Below are positions 35,969-45,528 of a DNA stretch of 64,000 bases, piece by piece; position 1 is the stretch's first letter; every line of letters starts with the position of its first letter. The notes beneath the pieces were generated by a model that was not told the origin of the DNA, did not search any database, and worked only from the letters and a program-made list of their open reading frames with translations. The DNA is taken from contig JAHCAY010000001.1 of NCBI GenBank assembly GCA_019634575.1, positions 62,001 through 126,000 on the forward strand, read 5' to 3'. Made by a program: the position numbers and the translations under genes. The DNA is from Candidatus Didemnitutus sp. (GTDB taxonomy: Bacteria > Verrucomicrobiota > Verrucomicrobiia > Opitutales > Opitutaceae).

Positions 35969-37459
35969 TCAGGGGCGCATCTCAAGCGGCTCGGGAACCG
36001 GTCGATCGATCTTCACCGGCCAATCGTCCGTGCGGAAAGGCGTGGCGGGGAGGCCGGCGCGGTTCACCAGGTTGGGGCGGGCGGTTTCGTGCCACGCGAA
36101 GCGCGCGGCGATCGGCGCGGGAACTGCGGGGCAGGTGAGCGTGATCGTCGCGCCATTGATCGTCGCTTGGGCGGGATGGAAGACGCGGTCGGCGCCGGCG
36201 AGGGCGAAGTCGGTTGCGGGCAGGTTGTCGCGCGTGTGCAGTCCCTCGGCGTGGACGAACGTGACGACGAGTGCGGCGCCGTCAGCTTGCCAACTCGCGA
36301 GTGTCGGCCCGTGCGCGGCGATGTCGGTGCGGCCGTAGGTTTCGTTCAGCGCGAGGCGCGCGAGGCGGTCGCCAACGACGCGCTTGTTCACGGGATGGAT
36401 GTCGTGGAGATCGTCGACGCCGTCGCTGATGACGACGTAGCCGGTGCGCGGCGCGGAGAGCGCTTCGATCTGCGCCTGCCAGAAGCGCGGCAGCGCGAGC
36501 TCGGTCGTGGCGAATTTCTCCCACTTCGAGTAGTCGAACGGCGCGAGCAGCACGCCGTAGAACGGCGCGTCGGCGTTCTCCCACACGCGATGCCAGTGCG
36601 CGATCAGCGTCGTGAGCTTGTGCGCGTAGCGGTCGGGGTCGGGCACCATGCAGTTGGTCTCGCCTTGATACCACAGGAAACCGCGCACGGCGAACGGCGC
36701 ATACGGGCGCACCATGCTCGTGAACAGCTCGGTCGGTTGCACGCCGGGCACCCACGCGGGGTAGCGCTCCTTTTCGAGACCGGCGAGTTGCGGGTCGGCG
36801 AAGGCCTCGGGCGGCAGCCAAGCCTCGAGGCGCGTGCCGCCGAAGCTGGAGTGGATGATCCCGACGGGGACGCCGAGCGTCTGCTGCACCTGCCGGCCGA
36901 AGTGGTAGGCCGCGGCGGAGAAATTCGATTCGCGCAACGCTTCCGGCGAGCACGGCAGCCAACGGAAGACGCCCGGCCCGTCCTGCTTGAGGTCGGTGCG
37001 CGGCACCTGGAACAGGCGGAGGAGCGGGTAGCGCGCCGCGGCGATCTCGAGATCGTAGCCGGTGGTGGGCTTCTGGCCCTTTCGCTCGCCGAGCGGCTTC
37101 TCCATGTTGGACTGGCCGGAGGCGAACCAGACTTCGCCCACGAGGACGTCGCGAAACGTCACCGTGTCCGCGCCGCGCACCACGAGGTCGCGCGGTTCGG
37201 TGCTCGTCGCCAGCACATCGAGCGTGACGCGCCACGCGCCGTCGGCGGCGGCGACGGTCGCCTTGGTCTGGAGGGCGAAGGCGACCGTCACTTTCTCGCC
37301 CGGCGCGGCGGTGCCCCACACCGGGACGGGCCGCTCGCGCTGGAGGACCATGTGATCGGTGAACAGCGGGGCGCAACGCACGTCGGCGCGCAGCGTGGAA
37401 CCGAAAAAGGCGGCGAGGCAGAGCCAGAAACCGCGGCGAAGCAGGGCAGGGCGGAGCAT
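35969..37459 (-). CDS. Sialate O-acetylesterase-family SGNH esterase, exported
   Basis: This 496-residue protein has a signal peptide. Members remove O-acetyl groups from sugars; in plant-degrading bacteria they often deacetylate pectin or hemicellulose. Visible: FTDHMVLQRERPVPVWGTA at the N-terminus, the serine block VWFASGQSNMEKP (Ser at about 119), GTRLEAWLP, FLWYQGETNC and the Asp-His pair in DLHDIHPVNK. It is divergent from rhaA across a 214-base gap that contains copy B of the 25-base element. The name reflects family, not shown substrate. Confidence 0.88.
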   Translation of the reverse strand: MLRPALLRRGFWLCLAAFFGSTLRADVRCAPLFTDHMVLQRERPVPVWGTAAPGEKVTVAFALQTKATVAAADGAWRVTLDVLATSTEPRDLVVRGADTVTFRDVLVGEVWFASGQSNMEKPLGERKGQKPTTGYDLEIAAARYPLLRLFQVPRTDLKQDGPGVFRWLPCSPEALRESNFSAAAYHFGRQVQQTLGVPVGIIHSSFGGTRLEAWLPPEAFADPQLAGLEKERYPAWVPGVQPTELFTSMVRPYAPFAVRGFLWYQGETNCMVPDPDRYAHKLTTLIAHWHRVWENADAPFYGVLLAPFDYSKWEKFATTELALPRFWQAQIEALSAPRTGYVVISDGVDDLHDIHPVNKRVVGDRLARLALNETYGRTDIAAHGPTLASWQADGAALVVTFVHAEGLHTRDNLPATDFALAGADRVFHPAQATINGATITLTCPAVPAPIAARFAWHETARPNLVNRAGLPATPFRTDDWPVKIDRPVPEPLEMRP

Positions 37460-37552
37460 GGTTGGCGTGGCCGCCGCGGGGGAAGCGCGGCCGGGGCGAT
37501 TGAAGGGTCGAGGCGACGTTTGGCGACTCGAAAGCGAATCGGAAATGCCCTA

Positions 37553-37577
37553 GGCATTTTCTGTATCCCAAAGATCA
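37553..37577 (+). promoter_or_regulatory. Copy B of a 25-base element (before rhaA)
   Basis: The sequence starts GGCATTTTCTGTA and ends CCAAAGATCA. It is immediately preceded by AAATGCC and CTA, so its left end forms a 17-base palindrome at 37543-37559. It ends 97 bases before rhaA. Confidence 0.6.
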
Positions 37578-37673
37578 TCGCGCGGATTCCCGCCTGCGTC
37601 GCTCCGCTGTAGACTGCTCGCTCTCGCTGCTTTCCGTCCACCCCGCCGCTTCGCGGCAAATGCTGCATCCTCC

Positions 37674-38930
37674 ATGACTGCCTCGCACTACGATTCCGCT
37701 CGTGAAACCTACGCCGCGCTCGGCGTCGACACCGAGGCCGCGCTGGCCACGCTCGCGCGCACGCCGATCTCGCTGCATTGCTGGCAAGGCGATGACGTCG
37801 GCGGCTTCGAACGCGCCGGCGCCACGCTCGAGGGCGGCGGCATCCAGGCGACGGGCAATTATCCGGGCAAGGCGCGCACGATCGCGGAGCTGCGCGGCGA
37901 TCTCGACGTCGCGCTGTCACTGATCCCCGGCAAGCACCGGCTGAATCTGCACGCGATCTACGGCGACTTCGGCGGCAAGAAGGTCGACCGCAATGCGATC
38001 GGCGTGGAGCATTTCCAGAGCTGGATCGATTGGGCGAAACAGCGCGGCATGGGTCTCGATTTCAACCCGACGTGCTTCTCGCATCCGCTCGCCAACGACG
38101 GCTTCACGCTCTCGCATCGCGAGCCCGCCATCCGGCAATTCTGGATCGAGCACGCCATCGCCTGCCGGCGCATCGGCGCGGCGATGGGGCAGGCGCTCGG
38201 CACGCCGACGGTGACGAACGTCTGGATTCCCGATGGCCACAAGGATCTGCCGGCGGATCGCAAGGTCCCGCGCGAGCGGCTCGCGCAGTCGCTCGACGCC
38301 GTGTTCAAGGAACAAATCGATGAACGCGTTCACCGCGACGCGGTCGAGTCGAAGTTGTTTGGCATCGGTTCGGAGAGCTATGTAGTCGGCTCGCATGAGT
38401 TTTATCTTGGCTACGCCGTCACACGAAAAAAGATGCTCTGCCTCGACATGGGGCACTTCCATCCGACCGAGTCGGTCGCGGACAAGATTTCGTCCGTGCT
38501 GCAATTCGTGCCCGGCTTGCTGCTGCATGTCAGTCGCGGCGTGCGCTGGGACAGCGATCATGTGGTGCTCTTCGACGACGTGACCAAGGCGCTCTTCGAG
38601 GAACTGGTGCGGGGCGACTTCCTCCCGCGCACGGCGATCGGCCTCGACTACTTCGATGCGAGCATCAACCGCGTCGCGGCCTGGGTCATCGGCACGCGCA
38701 ACGCCCAGAAATGTCTGCTCGCCGCGTTGCTCGAACCGTCGCAACGCCTGCGCGACCTCGAGGCCGCGGGCGACCACACGGGCCGCCTCGCGCTGCTCGA
38801 GGAGTTGCGGACGCTCCCGCTCGGCGCGATCTGGGAGGAACACTGCCGCCGCGCCAACGTGCCCGGCGACCGCCAGTGGCTCCCGGCGGTGACACGCTAC
38901 GAGCGCGAAGTTCTCGCGCAGCGCCGCTGA
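37674..38930 (+). CDS. rhaA: L-rhamnose isomerase
   Basis: This 418-residue enzyme converts L-rhamnose to L-rhamnulose in the cytoplasm. It is collinear with E. coli Rha[75 protein letters not shown] (metal ligands), VRWDSDHVV and [11 protein letters not shown]. It leads the operon rhaA-rhaEW-rhaB-lutABC. A promoter element with relatives before the GH2 gene suggests AraC-type control. Confidence 0.97.
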   Translation: MTASHYDSARETYAALGVDTEAALATLARTPISLHCWQGDDVGGFERAGATLEGGGIQATGNYPGKARTIAELRGDLDVALSLIPGKHRLNLHAIYGDFGGKKVDRNAIGVEHFQSWIDWAKQRGMGLDFNPTCFSHPLANDGFTLSHREPAIRQFWIEHAIACRRIGAAMGQALGTPTVTNVWIPDGHKDLPADRKVPRERLAQSLDAVFKEQIDERVHRDAVESKLFGIGSESYVVGSHEFYLGYAVTRKKMLCLDMGHFHPTESVADKISSVLQFVPGLLLHVSRGVRWDSDHVVLFDDVTKALFEELVRGDFLPRTAIGLDYFDASINRVAAWVIGTRNAQKCLLAALLEPSQRLRDLEAAGDHTGRLALLEELRTLPLGAIWEEHCRRANVPGDRQWLPAVTRYEREVLAQRR

Positions 38931-38961
38931 CTCGCTTTCTCTCCACGCAACGCATTCCACG

Positions 38962-41154
38962 ATGCCTTCCTACCAATTCGTCAACTATCTGTGGGACGAC
39001 GCCAAGGCGGCGTCCCTCGATCCCGTCGCCCGCCTCGTCTATCGCTCCAATCTCCTCGGCAGCGATCAACGCATCACCAACACCGGCGGCGGCAACACGT
39101 CGTCCAAGCTCACCGAGAAAGACCCGCTCACCGGCCAGCCGGTCGAGGTGCTCTGGGTGAAAGGCTCCGGCGGCGACCTCCGCACGAGCACGCGCGAAAA
39201 CTTCTCCTCGCTCTACCAGAGCAAGCTCGTCGCGCTCCAGTCGCTCTACGCGGCGCGCACCGACAAGGGTCTGAAGTCGCCCGCCGAAGACGACATGGTC
39301 GGCATGTATACGCATGCGACGTTCAACCTGAACCCGCGCGCGTCCTCGATCGACACGCCGCTGCACTCGTTCCTGCCGGGCCAGCACGTCGACCACATGC
39401 ACCCGAACGCGATCATCGCCATCGCGGCCTCGGCGAATTGCGAAAAGCTCACCCAACAAATCTTCGGCGGCCGCATGGCCTACGTGCCGTGGATGCGCCC
39501 GGGCTTCGAACTCGGCCTCGCGATGCAGAAGATCGCGCAGGAGCAGCCGAACGTTCGCGCCATCATGATGGGCCAGCACGGCTTCATCTCGTGGGCCGAC
39601 GACGACAAGCAGTGCTACACTGACACGCTCGCCTTCATCGAGGAAGCCTCCGCCTACATCGAGAAGGCCTACGCGGCCAAGGGCGGTGACGCTGCGGCCT
39701 TCGGCGGCGCGAAATACCAGACGCTCGACGAGGCCAAGCGCCGCGCGACGTTCGCGGCGATTCTCCCGTGGCTGCGCGGCCAGGTTTCCAAGGAGAAGCG
39801 CTTCATCGGCACCGTGCAGGACGACGCGAAGATCCTGCGCTTCGTGAATTCCAAGGATGCCGCGCGTCTCGCCGAACTCGGCACGTCGTGCCCGGACCAT
39901 TTCCTCCGCACCAAGATCAAGCCGCTCTACGTCGACTGGAATCCGCAGGCCGAAGACGTGACCACGCTGAAGGCCAAGCTCGCCGACGGACTCGCGGCCT
40001 ACCGCAGGGACTACGCGGCCTACTACGCCGCCTGCAAACACGCCAACTCGCCCGCGATGCGCGACCCGAATCCGACGGTCGTGCTCATCCCGGGCCTCGG
40101 CCTGATCGCGTGGGGCAAGGACAAGTCCGAGTCGCGCGTCACCGCCGAATTCTACAATTGCGCCGTCGAAGTCATGCGCGGCGCCGAGGCGATCGACCGC
40201 TACATCGCGCTCCCGCAGCAGGAGGCGTTCGACATCGAGTATTGGCTCCTCGAGGAAGCGAAGCTCAAGCGTATGCCCGCGGAGAAGGAGCTCGCGCGCC
40301 AGGTCATCGTCGTGATCGGTGCCGGCTCCGGCATCGGCAAGGAAACCGCGCACCGCCTCGTGAAGGAAGGCGCGCACATCGTAGCCGTCGATCTCAACGC
40401 CGACGCGGCCAGCGCGACCGCGAAGGAGATCGAATCCAAATACGGCGTCGGCATCGGCGTCGCCGGCACGGGTGTTTCCAACTGCGGCCCGGCGGTCGGC
40501 CTCGCGGCCAACATCACCGATCGCGCCTCCGTGCGCGCGATGCTCGACCAGGTCGCGCTTGCCTACGGCGGCTTCGACTCGATCTGCGTCACCGCCGGCA
40601 TTTTCGTGCCCAGCGACACCTCCGGCCACATCCCGGACGACAAGTGGGCGCTCACGTTTGCGATCAACGTCACCGGCAGCTACGTCGTCGGCGACGAGGC
40701 GGCGAAGACATGGAAAGAGCAGGGGCTCCGCGGCAACCTCGTGCTCACGACGAGCGCCAATGCCGTCGTCGCGAAGAAGGGCTCCGTCGCCTACGACACC
40801 TCGAAGGCCGCGGCGAATCACCTCGTGCGCGAACTCGCCATCGAACTCGCGCCGCTCGTGCGCGTGAACGGCGTCGCGCCGGCGACGGTCGTGCAAGGCT
40901 CGGCGATGTTCCCGCGCGATCGCGTCATCGGCTCGCTCGCGAAATACAACATTCCTTACACCGACGACGAAGCGACCGAGTCGCTCGTGCGCAAGCTGGC
41001 GCAGTTTTATGCCGATCGCACGCTGACCAAGGCCCCGATCACGCCCGCCGACCAGGCCGAGGCGTATTTCCTCCTCGTGTCGCAGCGCCTCAGCAAGACC
41101 ACCGGCCAGGTGATCACGGTCGACGGCGGCCTGCACGAGGCGTTCCTGCGATGA
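38962..41154 (+). CDS. rhaEW: Fused rhamnulose-1-phosphate aldolase/lactaldehyde dehydrogenase
   Basis: This 730-residue protein has two domains. The N-terminal class II aldolase part (about 1-440) carries NTGGGNTSSK and the zinc-binding His of HVDHMHPNA. The C-terminal short-chain dehydrogenase part (about 450-730) has the NAD motif VIGAGSGIGKETA and active-site YDTSKAA. It splits L-rhamnulose 1-phosphate into dihydroxyacetone phosphate and L-lactaldehyde and oxidises the latter to L-lactate. This fused type is known from Bacteroidetes, Actinobacteria and others. It fits the lut genes downstream, which use L-lactate. Confidence 0.95.
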   Translation: MPSYQFVNYLWDDAKAASLDPVARLVYRSNLLGSDQRITNTGGGNTSSKLTEKDPLTGQPVEVLWVKGSGGDLRTSTRENFSSLYQSKLVALQSLYAARTDKGLKSPAEDDMVGMYTHATFNLNPRASSIDTPLHSFLPGQHVDHMHPNAIIAIAASANCEKLTQQIFGGRMAYVPWMRPGFELGLAMQKIAQEQPNVRAIMMGQHGFISWADDDKQCYTDTLAFIEEASAYIEKAYAAKGGDAAAFGGAKYQTLDEAKRRATFAAILPWLRGQVSKEKRFIGTVQDDAKILRFVNSKDAARLAELGTSCPDHFLRTKIKPLYVDWNPQAEDVTTLKAKLADGLAAYRRDYAAYYAACKHANSPAMRDPNPTVVLIPGLGLIAWGKDKSESRVTAEFYNCAVEVMRGAEAIDRYIALPQQEAFDIEYWLLEEAKLKRMPAEKELARQVIVVIGAGSGIGKETAHRLVKEGAHIVAVDLNADAASATAKEIESKYGVGIGVAGTGVSNCGPAVGLAANITDRASVRAMLDQVALAYGGFDSICVTAGIFVPSDTSGHIPDDKWALTFAINVTGSYVVGDEAAKTWKEQGLRGNLVLTTSANAVVAKKGSVAYDTSKAAANHLVRELAIELAPLVRVNGVAPATVVQGSAMFPRDRVIGSLAKYNIPYTDDEATESLVRKLAQFYADRTLTKAPITPADQAEAYFLLVSQRLSKTTGQVITVDGGLHEAFLR

Positions 41155-41158
41155 TTCT

Positions 41159-42577
41159 ATGAAAGCCACCGTCCATTGTGCCGCGATCGATCTGGGGGCC
41201 ACGAGCGGCCGCGTCATTGTCGGCACTTGGACGAAAGGCCGACTCGATCTCACCGAGGTTCATCGGTTCCCGAATCAATTCCGCTCGCTCGGCGCGAACG
41301 ACTACTGGGACCTGCCGTATCTCTGGAGCGAAGCCCGCGCCGGCCTGCTGAAGGCGAAGGCGCAGTTCCCGAAGCTCGCTTCGGTCGGTTGCGATGCGTG
41401 GGGCGTCGATCACGTCTTGGTGAACGCGGCGGGTCGTCCCGTATATCCGGTGCACGCCTACCGCGACAAGCGCACGCTCGAACCGGCGAAGAAGTTCGAG
41501 CAGACCGGCTATCCGCGCATCTACGCGCTCACCGGCCTGCCGAGTCACGTTTTCAACACGAGCCTCCAATTGCAGGAAACGCTCGCGGCCTGTCCCGGCA
41601 TCGCTCGCACCGCCGCGCGGTGCCTGTTCATCGCCGACTACTTCAATTTCCTGCTCTCCGGCCGCATGGAGAACGAGATCTCCATCTGCAGTCACTCGCA
41701 GTTCCTCGACGTGAAGAGCACCGAGTGGTCGGCGGCGGCGATGAAATACTTCGGCATTCCGCGCCATTGGTTCAGCCGTCCGGCGCTGGCGGCGCAGAAA
41801 CTCGGTCCGGTGCGCGACATCCCCGAACTCGCCGGCGTCGAGACCGTGCTGGCACCCGGGCACGACACCGCTTGCGCCTTCGCTGCGATGCCCGCCGCCG
41901 CGGACGGCTCCGATCTCTACCTGAGTTCCGGCACGTGGTCGCTCCTCGGTTTTGAAAGCGACACGCCGGTGCTCGGTGAGGCGGCGCGCGCCGCTCGCGT
42001 CTCGAACGAGCGCATGGGCGACGGGCGCTATCGGCCGCTGCGTTCCTGTCTCGGGCTTTGGTTGCTCGAGCAAACGCTGCCGGCCTTCGCGGTCCGTCCC
42101 ACGAGCCCGGCGCAGTGGAAGAAGCTCATCGCCCTCGCCGAGAAAGCGCCCGCGCCGACGCGGCTGCTCGATGTGACGGACGCCTCGCTCTTCAACCCAC
42201 CCGACATGCGCGCCGCGATCGATGCGCAGCTGAAGCAGAACGGCGCGCGTCCGCCGCGCGACCTCGCCGGCTACGTGCGGCTGATCTGCGACTCCCTCGG
42301 CCGCGGGCACGCCGATGCGGTGCGGAGCTTCGAGCAGTTGTCCGGACGTAGATTCAAGCGCATCCTCATTGTCGGCGGCGGCTCGAAGAACCGGCTGCTT
42401 TGCCAGGCGACGGCGGATGCCAGCGGTCTGCCCGTCGTGTCGTATTCGCTCGAAGGCACCGCGGTCGGCAATCTCGCCAGTCAGCTAATCGGACTCGGTG
42501 TCGTTCGTGATATCCACGCCTTCCGCGCCCACCTGGCTCGCCAACTCGAGGCGACTGTCTACACTCCGCGATCCTGA
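41159..42577 (+). CDS. rhaB: L-rhamnulokinase
   Basis: This 472-residue FGGY-family kinase phosphorylates L-rhamnulose. Family blocks: AIDLGATSGRVIVG, GCDAWGVDHVLV, LFIADYFNFLLSG, APGHDTACAF, YLSSGTWSLLG and ILIVGGGSKNRLLCQATAD. It starts four bases after rhaEW, and its TGA overlaps the lutA start (TGATG), showing a tight operon. Confidence 0.96.
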   Translation: MKATVHCAAIDLGATSGRVIVGTWTKGRLDLTEVHRFPNQFRSLGANDYWDLPYLWSEARAGLLKAKAQFPKLASVGCDAWGVDHVLVNAAGRPVYPVHAYRDKRTLEPAKKFEQTGYPRIYALTGLPSHVFNTSLQLQETLAACPGIARTAARCLFIADYFNFLLSGRMENEISICSHSQFLDVKSTEWSAAAMKYFGIPRHWFSRPALAAQKLGPVRDIPELAGVETVLAPGHDTACAFAAMPAAADGSDLYLSSGTWSLLGFESDTPVLGEAARAARVSNERMGDGRYRPLRSCLGLWLLEQTLPAFAVRPTSPAQWKKLIALAEKAPAPTRLLDVTDASLFNPPDMRAAIDAQLKQNGARPPRDLAGYVRLICDSLGRGHADAVRSFEQLSGRRFKRILIVGGGSKNRLLCQATADASGLPVVSYSLEGTAVGNLASQLIGLGVVRDIHAFRAHLARQLEATVYTPRS

Positions 42578-43356
42578 TGCATGCTCCCATCCGTCCTTCG
42601 CCCTTCGCACCCGGTGAGCGACCGAAGATTCAGTTGATGGCGACGTGCCTGTGCGACGCGTTCTACGACGACGTTGCGCGCGCCACCGTGGAGGTTCTCG
42701 AACACCTCGGCGTTGAGGTGGAATTTCCCGAAGGGCAGACCTGCTGCGGACAACCGGCGTTCAACGGCGGCGACTGGCCGGCCTCGCGCAAGGTCGTGCG
42801 CCACACGCTGCGCACTTTCGCCGGCACCACGCCGGTGCTGCTCCCGTCCGGCTCGTGCGCCGCGATGCTGCGTCACGGCGCACTGCTCGAATTCGAGAAG
42901 GAAGCCGACTTGCCCGAAGTCAAAGCGCTCGCGGCGCGCACGTGGGAGTTCGCCGATTTCATCGTCAACGCGCTCGGCGTGAAGACCTGGCCCGGGCGCT
43001 ACGAGGCGACGATCGCGTTTCATCGCAACTGCCACAATCGCGGCACGGGCAGCGAAGCCGCCTCGCTCGCGCTGCTCGCCTCGATCGCCGGTGCTAAGGT
43101 CGTGCCCTTCGGCGAGCAGGAGCAGTGCTGCGGCTTCGGCGGCACATTCTCCGTGGCGTTCCCGCACGTTTCCTCGAGCATGGGCACGTTGAAGCTGGAG
43201 CATATCCGCGCCGCGCAGCCCGACGTGCTCGTCTCCGGTGACATGAGCTGCCTCATGCACATGGGCGGGCTCGCGCAAAAAGCCGGCCAGCCGGTCAAAA
43301 CCCAGCACATCGCGCAGGTGATGCGGGATGCGCTGAAGAACAGCGGTAAGCTTTAA
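42577..43356 (+). CDS. lutA: L-lactate utilisation Fe-S protein LutA
   Basis: This 259-residue protein has two CCG-type cysteine-rich motifs (QTCCGQPAF at about 50 and EQCCGFGG near 185) as in LutA/YkgE/LldE, a subunit of the three-part L-lactate oxidation complex. Its start overlaps rhaB. The last codons (GKL) and TAA lie inside a repeat of GTAAGC/GCTTA words that fills the gap to lutB. Its position after the rhamnose genes explains disposal of the lactate made by RhaEW. Confidence 0.93.
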   Translation: MHAPIRPSPFAPGERPKIQLMATCLCDAFYDDVARATVEVLEHLGVEVEFPEGQTCCGQPAFNGGDWPASRKVVRHTLRTFAGTTPVLLPSGSCAAMLRHGALLEFEKEADLPEVKALAARTWEFADFIVNALGVKTWPGRYEATIAFHRNCHNRGTGSEAASLALLASIAGAKVVPFGEQEQCCGFGGTFSVAFPHVSSSMGTLKLEHIRAAQPDVLVSGDMSCLMHMGGLAQKAGQPVKTQHIAQVMRDALKNSGKL

Positions 43357-43457
43357 GCGCTAAGCTGTAAGCCCAAGCCCATGTATCTTACCTCGATTCA
43401 AGAATCCCGTCGCGTTTCGTCCGACGCTTACGGCTTAACGCTTATCGCTTAAAGCTT
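43346..43457. repeat. Iterated AAGC/GCTT-word inverted repeat across the lutA stop
   Basis: The left arm (43346-43372) reads GTAAGCTTTAAGCGCTAAGC and so on; the right arm (43426-43457) reads GCTTACGGCTTAACGCTTAT and on to AAAGCTT. They can pair over most of their length around a 53-base centre. The left arm includes the lutA stop. Confidence 0.75.
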
Positions 43458-43463
43458 CCTGCT

Positions 43464-44858
43464 ATGGCTTCCCAGCCCATCGACCAAGCCGCCGCGACGC
43501 TGCCCGCCGACAAGCGCGCCTCGGTTTATCAGAGCACGAAGGCGACGCACGAGAAGCGCACCAAGCTGCTCTTCGACCAGTTCAACGATCCCGACCTGCT
43601 CCGTCGGCGCGCCGGCGAGATCAAGCAGCACGTCATCGAGAACCTCGACACGCTGCTGCCGGCCGTCGAAGCGAAACTGAAGGCGAACGGCGCGCAGGTG
43701 CACTGGGCCTCGACTGGCGACGATGCCTGCGCCGCCGTGCTGCGCATCATGCAGGCGCGCGGCGCGAAGAAGATGGTGAAGGCGAAGACGATGGTCTCCG
43801 AGGAGATCGAGCTCGCGCACTACCTCGAGAAGCACGGCATCGAGGCGCTCGAGACCGACCTCGGCGAATTCATCGTCCAGATCGACCAGGACCACCCGAG
43901 CCACATCGTCCGCCCGATCATCCACAAGAACCGCCGCGAGATCGCGACGAGCTTCGAACGCGAGGGCCTCGGCGCCTACAACGACGATCCGGAGACGATC
44001 ACGCGGCGCGCGCGGCAGTTTCTCCGTCACAAATACCTCCAGGCCGACGTCGGCCTGACCGGCGCCAACTTCGTCTCCGTCGAGAGCGGCCGGCTCGTGC
44101 TCGTGACGAACGAGGGCAACTCGCGGTTCAGCCTCGCCGCGCCGAAGGTGCACATCGCCCTCGTCGGCATCGAGAAACTGGTCCCGCGCGACCGCGACCT
44201 CGGCGTGCTGCTGAATCTCCTCGCGCGCTCCGCCACGGCGCAGCAGCTGACGGTCTACACCGAATTCATCTCCGGCCCGAAGCACGCGACGCAGCCCGAC
44301 GGCCCCGAGGAGATGCACGTCATCTTCGTCGACAACGGCCGCACCGACGTCCTCGCCTCCGAGTGCCGCGAGATCCTGCGCTGCATCCGTTGCGGCGCTT
44401 GCCTGAACGTCTGCCCGATCTACCGCCAAGCGAGCGGTCACGCTTATCGCAGCGTTTATCCCGGCCCGGTTGGCGCCGTGCTTTCGCCGCTGCTGGCGGG
44501 AAAGAAATTCCCGGAACTCGCCGACCTGCCGAAGGCCTCGTCGCTGTGCGGCGCGTGCAACGAGGTGTGTCCGGTGAACATTCCGATTCCCGACCTGCTG
44601 CTCCGGCTCCGCGAGAAGGGCAAACGCGAGGGCGCGCCGCTCGCCGCGGTCGGCACGCCGCCGATGGGCGCGTGGGCGCTCATGGCTTCGCAACCCACGG
44701 CGTGGAAAGCCGCGCTCTTCGGCGGCAAGGCGCTGAATTATCTCCCGACCAAGCTCATCCCCGTGCCCGCGTTGCGCGCGTGGGAGGAGAAACGCGCCTT
44801 ACCCGCGTGGCGCGGCGGCGAATTCCGGAAGTGGATGAAGCAGCGGAGGAAATCATGA
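43464..44858 (+). CDS. lutB: L-lactate utilisation Fe-S protein LutB
   Basis: This 464-residue protein has an N-terminal LUD-type domain (EIELAHYLEKHGIEALETDLGEFI, then TGANFVSVESGRLVLVTNEGN) and two 4Fe-4S motifs (CIRCGACLNVCP near 310 and CGACNEVCPVNIP near 365). It matches LutB/YkgF/LldF. The end overlaps lutC as ATGA. It is the central electron-transfer subunit of L-lactate oxidation. Confidence 0.95.
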   Translation: MASQPIDQAAATLPADKRASVYQSTKATHEKRTKLLFDQFNDPDLLRRRAGEIKQHVIENLDTLLPAVEAKLKANGAQVHWASTGDDACAAVLRIMQARGAKKMVKAKTMVSEEIELAHYLEKHGIEALETDLGEFIVQIDQDHPSHIVRPIIHKNRREIATSFEREGLGAYNDDPETITRRARQFLRHKYLQADVGLTGANFVSVESGRLVLVTNEGNSRFSLAAPKVHIALVGIEKLVPRDRDLGVLLNLLARSATAQQLTVYTEFISGPKHATQPDGPEEMHVIFVDNGRTDVLASECREILRCIRCGACLNVCPIYRQASGHAYRSVYPGPVGAVLSPLLAGKKFPELADLPKASSLCGACNEVCPVNIPIPDLLLRLREKGKREGAPLAAVGTPPMGAWALMASQPTAWKAALFGGKALNYLPTKLIPVPALRAWEEKRALPAWRGGEFRKWMKQRRKS

Positions 44859-45466
44859 GCACCGATCGCGAAGCCATTCTCGCGCGCGTGAGCGCGGCGC
44901 TCGCTCCGCTGCCGCAGCGCGCGGCGCTGCCCGATTGGGAGCGCGAACTCGTGCGCATGCGCCAGATGCAGGGCGTCACCGATCTCGCCGCGACCTTCTG
45001 CACTCGCCTGAAAGGCGTGAACGGCACGCCGCTGCAATCGGCGGCGGAGCTGGCCGACTTGCTGGCGAAGAACAACTGGACGCGCGGCTACTGCGACCCG
45101 GCGTTGCTGCCGGCGCTGGGCGCCTCGCTCGCCGGCGTGCAAATCGAGACGACCTACGACCGCACGCGCGTCGACGACTACGCGTTTGGTATCACGCGTG
45201 CGACGGCGGCGATCGCCGAGACCGGCACGGTCGTGTTGACGGACGCCGACACGAGCTCGCGACTCGCGGCGCTGGCGCCGTGGGCGCACATCGTGGTGCT
45301 GAAGCGCGGCGATATTTTCCCGGACATTCCGGCCGCACTCGCGGCGCTGCCCACGGACCCGAACGTCATCTGGGTCACCGGTCCATCGAAGACTGCGGAT
45401 GTCGAGGGCATCCTGATCGAAGGCGTCCACGGACCGGGTGTGCAGGCGGTGTTGTTGGTCGACTGA
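44855..45466 (+). CDS. lutC: L-lactate utilisation protein LutC
   Basis: This 203-residue LUD-domain protein has the blocks YDRTRVDDYAFGITRATAAI, AETGTVVL, HIVVLKRGDI and the C-terminal VTGPSKTADVEGILIEGVHGP, all typical of LutC/YkgG. The ATG at 44855 overlaps the lutB stop and is preceded by a good ribosome site (CGGAGGAAATC). It is the last gene of the rhamnose-lactate operon. Confidence 0.94.
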   Translation: MSTDREAILARVSAALAPLPQRAALPDWERELVRMRQMQGVTDLAATFCTRLKGVNGTPLQSAAELADLLAKNNWTRGYCDPALLPALGASLAGVQIETTYDRTRVDDYAFGITRATAAIAETGTVVLTDADTSSRLAALAPWAHIVVLKRGDIFPDIPAALAALPTDPNVIWVTGPSKTADVEGILIEGVHGPGVQAVLLVD

Positions 45467-45528
45467 CGCCGGCGCGGGAAAAGCGCAGTCTTGCGGTCGA
45501 GCGGACTCTCGCGTCCCATCCCGGCCGC

